Virus record (IMG/VR): IMGVR_UViG_3300030118_000637 | Coordinates: 1 to 24,501 of that record | Length of the DNA: 24,501 nt | Reading direction: 5' to 3' (one strand) | Source of the DNA: a virus | In this document: positions 22,298 through 24,501 of the stretch, in pieces | Position numbering within the stretch: position 1 is the first letter of the stretch | How the letters are laid out: every line of letters starts with the position of its first letter | The notes under the pieces: model-generated | What the model was told of the DNA's origin: nothing | The model's input: the letters and a program-made list of their open reading frames with translations, nothing else | Database searches by the model: none | Position numbers and translations under genes: made by a program

Positions 22298-22545
22298 TGA
22301 CCTTGCTACAAAGACAGTCTTATTTAGTTTGGTATTCGTTTCTTATGGATAAACTCTTAGAGTGGCAAGAACAAAAACCAAACAACAAGGACTTAAAAAA
22401 CTGTATAAAGGCTATAACTCAAATCGGTTTATATAACAACCTTCTACAAACAGAGTTAGAGATTCAAACAAAAAGAGAAAGCCTTACAAGACAAGAAAAA
22501 AACAAACAGATACTAAAACTAGAACAAGAACTAAAACAACTATGA
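22297..22545 (+). CDS. helical protein of unknown function
   Basis: This 82-residue helical protein (LLQRQSYLVWYSFLMDKLLE, then a coiled C-terminus: EIQTKRESLTRQEKNKQILK) has no recognised domain. The ATG at 22297, joined to the previous stop as TAATG, is preferred to an in-frame ATG at 22264 that would overlap the membrane gene by 34 bases. It ends in an ATGA overlap with the next gene. Confidence 0.6.
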   Translation: MTLLQRQSYLVWYSFLMDKLLEWQEQKPNNKDLKNCIKAITQIGLYNNLLQTELEIQTKRESLTRQEKNKQILKLEQELKQL

Positions 22546-22748
22546 CAATAAACTATTGCGGTGTAAAATTACTTGTAGATTTTAGCTACGAAGCACCAGA
22601 AAAAGAAACGTATGACCATCCAGGAAGCCCTGATAGTGCTTATATTGAGAGCATCCTTGTTGAAAACACAGATATATATGACCTCTTAACAGCAGAGCAG
22701 CTTTACGAGATAGAACAGATGATTTGTCAAAAGATGAGGGATGAGTAA
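22542..22748 (+). CDS. small acidic conserved protein
   Basis: This 68-residue protein (MTINYCGVKLLVDFSYEAPE; YDHPGSPDSAYIESILVENT; LTAEQLYEIEQMICQKMRDE) resembles small acidic proteins next to phage nuclease genes in Bacteroidota. It is linked to its neighbours by ATGA upstream and an 8-base overlap downstream. Acidic proteins beside a nuclease can act as regulators or inhibitors; that is only a guess here. Confidence 0.65.
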   Translation: MTINYCGVKLLVDFSYEAPEKETYDHPGSPDSAYIESILVENTDIYDLLTAEQLYEIEQMICQKMRDE

Positions 22749-23526
22749 AATAAAACTTTTAGACGGCAAATATTACGACAAAGCAGAGCTGCTAAAACGG
22801 ATGTATGATGACACCTTTTATTATGGGGAGCTAAACGAATTAGCACTAAGCAGCAGCAGTCTTAAATTATTATTGTCAAGCCCCAAAACTTACAAGTTTA
22901 GTTTAGAGTACGGCAGTTCAGACAGTCAAGCACTTAGAATGGGGGCTTTATTTCATTGGGCAATCTTAGAGCCCTCAAAATTTTCAAAGCAAAAGTTTAT
23001 AGAGGTACAAAGTAGAAACACAAAGAAGTTTAGAGAGGCTGTAGCAGAGTTTGGAACTGTTTACACCGCTAAAGAAAGAAGCGAAACAGAAAGGCTTGTA
23101 GATGCGTTCTATCGAAACGAATACGCTAAGCAACTAATCACTAAGGCTGAGTTTGAAGTGCCAGCTATTGACAATATTTCTGCTGGAGATTTTACAATGC
23201 CATTCAGAGGTAAAGCAGACGTTCTAGCTACTGACAGAATTGTAGACTTGAAAACTACTACAAACATAAAAGACTTTAGCTGGAGTGCTAATAAGTACGG
23301 CTATGACGTCCAATGCTACCTTTACTGTAATTTGTTCAAAAAAGAATACAAAGACTTTCACTTTTTAGTATTAGACAAAGGCAGTCTTGATATTGGTATA
23401 TTTAACTGTTCTGAAGAGTTTTACTACAGAGGCGAAGAGAAAGTACAAAAAGCCCTTGACTTATACAACAAGTTCTTTATAGAAGGGGCAGACTTAGACA
23501 ATTATTGTTTAACTGGGGAGTTGTGA
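22741..23526 (+). CDS. RecE/exonuclease VIII-like PD-(D/E)XK exonuclease
   Basis: This 261-residue protein has the RecE-like (PDDEXK) core: MGALFHWAILEPSKF with H72 at an early helix, then FEVPAI with E138, PFRGKADVLATDRIVDLKTT giving D160 and D169-x-K171, and the motif IV-like DVQCYLYC (Q191, Y194). It would digest double-stranded ends to give single strands for the annealing-like protein at 17960 and the SSB. The length is close to the isolated nuclease domain. Downstream it touches the Mom-like gene by ATGA-type overlap at 23526. Confidence 0.8.
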   Translation: MSKIKLLDGKYYDKAELLKRMYDDTFYYGELNELALSSSSLKLLLSSPKTYKFSLEYGSSDSQALRMGALFHWAILEPSKFSKQKFIEVQSRNTKKFREAVAEFGTVYTAKERSETERLVDAFYRNEYAKQLITKAEFEVPAIDNISAGDFTMPFRGKADVLATDRIVDLKTTTNIKDFSWSANKYGYDVQCYLYCNLFKKEYKDFHFLVLDKGSLDIGIFNCSEEFYYRGEEKVQKALDLYNKFFIEGADLDNYCLTGEL

Positions 23527-24224
23527 TGGAAAATATTTTTTTTGTTAAATCAATTAAATCAAAAATGACTTATGAATGGTTGTTAAAAAAACATTACGCA
23601 AAAAGAATACCATCAATAAAATATGCTTTTGGTTTATTCACTAAAGACAGTAAAATTATGATTGGTTGTTGTACTTATGGAATCCCTCCTTCAACGAACG
23701 CGCTTTTGTTATGTGGGGATAGAAATAAAGAAATAGCTATCGAACTGAACAGATTGATAAAAAATGACGGTCTGCCAAAAAACACACAGAGTTGGTTTGT
23801 TGCACAAACTTTTAAGTTATTGCCAAAACCAATGATTATATTAAGTTATAGTGACCTTAATAATGGGCATAACGGATATACTTACCAAGCACTTAATTTT
23901 ATTTACACAGGAGAGGGTGGATCGTCTTTCGAATATGTTTTTAGAAAAAAACAATATCACAGTAGACACATAAATAGAGAGTGGATAGAAAAAAGAGGTG
24001 GTGTTTGGAGTGATAACCAAACTGTAAACCAAAATTTTAAAAATTTGGGGGGTCAAGTAATACCACAAAAACCAAAACACAGATACGTCCTTTTTTTGGG
24101 AAATAAATCACAAAAAAAAAGATTAAGTAAAGAGTTAAAATGGAATACTTTACCTTACCCCAAAAAACAAAATATTACCTACGACACATCGTATAAAACA
24201 TCAACTCAATATGAAATCTTTTAA
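23526..24224 (+). CDS. Mom-like DNA-modification candidate
   Basis: This 232-residue protein resembles the Mom family (adenine methylcarbamoylation in phage Mu), which protects phage DNA from restriction and has a GNAT-like fold. Features: KHYAKRIPSIKYAFGLF (23-38), IGCCTYGIPPS (46-56), IELNRLI (73-79), KLLPKPMIILSYSD (97-110), and NGHNGYTYQALNFIYTG (113-129). Start: the ATG at 23526, joined by TGATG to the RecE-like gene, is preferred over an in-frame ATG at 23505. The gene looks more AT-rich and richer in A/T-ending codons than its neighbours, which may mean separate acquisition. No Com-like regulator is visible beside it. The family match is from memory. Confidence 0.7.
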   Translation: MENIFFVKSIKSKMTYEWLLKKHYAKRIPSIKYAFGLFTKDSKIMIGCCTYGIPPSTNALLLCGDRNKEIAIELNRLIKNDGLPKNTQSWFVAQTFKLLPKPMIILSYSDLNNGHNGYTYQALNFIYTGEGGSSFEYVFRKKQYHSRHINREWIEKRGGVWSDNQTVNQNFKNLGGQVIPQKPKHRYVLFLGNKSQKKRLSKELKWNTLPYPKKQNITYDTSYKTSTQYEIF

Positions 24225-24357
24225 ACAAAAGAAACACACACAGATACAACGCATACTAAGACTTGAAAACATAGTAGCTCAAATGTATGTAAAGTTAGAG
24301 GCACTAAAATTAATAATAGACAAACAAATAAAAAAAAACAATGGTAATACACAATGA
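24211..24357 (+). CDS. short coiled-coil protein
   Basis: This 48-residue basic, helical protein (MKSFKQKKHTQIQRILRLEN; MYVKLEALKLIIDKQIKKN) starts 14 bases before the end of the Mom-like gene and is itself overlapped by the next gene at 24341. No family is recognised; chaining and composition are the support. Confidence 0.55.
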   Translation: MKSFKQKKHTQIQRILRLENIVAQMYVKLEALKLIIDKQIKKNNGNTQ

Positions 24358-24472
24358 AATATTTTGCACTTACAGACAAGAGCAAGAGAAAATAGAAAAA
24401 GCAATACAACTGCTAAAAGAAAACGGCTATCTTATACACAAAGTTAAAAACTATGAAGCTAGAAACGATTAG
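24341..24472 (+). CDS. small helical protein of the early cluster
   Basis: This 43-residue protein (MVIHNEIFCTYRQEQEKIEK; IQLLKENGYLIHKVKNYEA) resembles short phage proteins with an IEKAIQLLKENGY-type motif. It overlaps the preceding gene by 17 bases and the partial gene that follows by 20 bases. Function unknown. Confidence 0.55.
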   Translation: MVIHNEIFCTYRQEQEKIEKAIQLLKENGYLIHKVKNYEARND

Positions 24473-24501
24473 AGATACAATCAAAGATCTTACACAAATA
24501 G
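24453..24501 (+). CDS. start of a gene running off the right edge
   Basis: An open frame begins at the ATG at 24453 (MKLETIRDTIKDLTQI) and remains open to the last base. It overlaps the previous gene by 20 bases, longer than most overlaps here. Only 16 residues are visible, so its reality and product cannot be judged. Confidence 0.4.
   Translation, partial: MKLETIRDTIKDLTQI

Overview
The window looks like part of a tailed double-stranded DNA phage or prophage of a Bacteroidota host, probably a marine flavobacterium. This rests on several signs. Every gene is on the + strand, tightly packed, and often joined by ATGA or TAATG overlaps. The DNA is AT-rich, with AGA/ATA/TTA-heavy codons and A/T-rich start contexts without Shine-Dalgarno sites. 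One promoter (17578-17608) matches the Bacteroidota housekeeping consensus TTTG-N19-TAnnTTTG exactly. Many proteins resemble families I recognise from Bacteroidota phages. No terminase, integrase, repressor, DNA polymerase or tRNA is visible, so both ends of the phage lie outside the window.

Left part, virion genes (1-16105). Two tail/distal-virion proteins (the first cut by the window edge, the second with a C-terminal FN3 domain) precede a tape measure protein. A multidomain XkdF-like head protease, a small Cys protein, a coiled-coil protein, an acidic scaffold-like protein and the major capsid protein follow. Next come a probable tail tube protein bracketed by two strong terminators, a 116-residue protein, the portal, and a connector-like protein. 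Two paralogous fibre/lectin-like proteins follow, with small overlapping genes between them, and then small genes including a membrane protein. Three of these genes share an identically spaced upstream element, CAAAAT-N13-TTATATATTARTATG. It is unlike the host consensus and could mark phage late expression.

Middle, lysis and boundary (16083-17624). An M15-type peptidase (endolysin) and a 3TM-type holin end the late cluster. An AT-rich gap, a NinG-type nuclease, a terminator and the strong promoter follow.

Right part, early/replication-recombination genes (17625-24501). An ERF/Rad52-like candidate annealing protein, an SSB with a DLPF tail, a RecA/RepA-like ATPase, two PD-(D/E)XK nucleases (one RecE-like) and NinG together make a recombination-dependent replication kit. 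Mixed among them are a PP-loop/PAPS-reductase-like protein with Cys clusters, a sigma-70-like factor, a Mom-like DNA-modification candidate, and many short proteins. The sigma factor is a natural candidate reader of the shared late element. A 21-bp direct repeat copies the promoter-proximal DNA (17567-17587) upstream of 21702.
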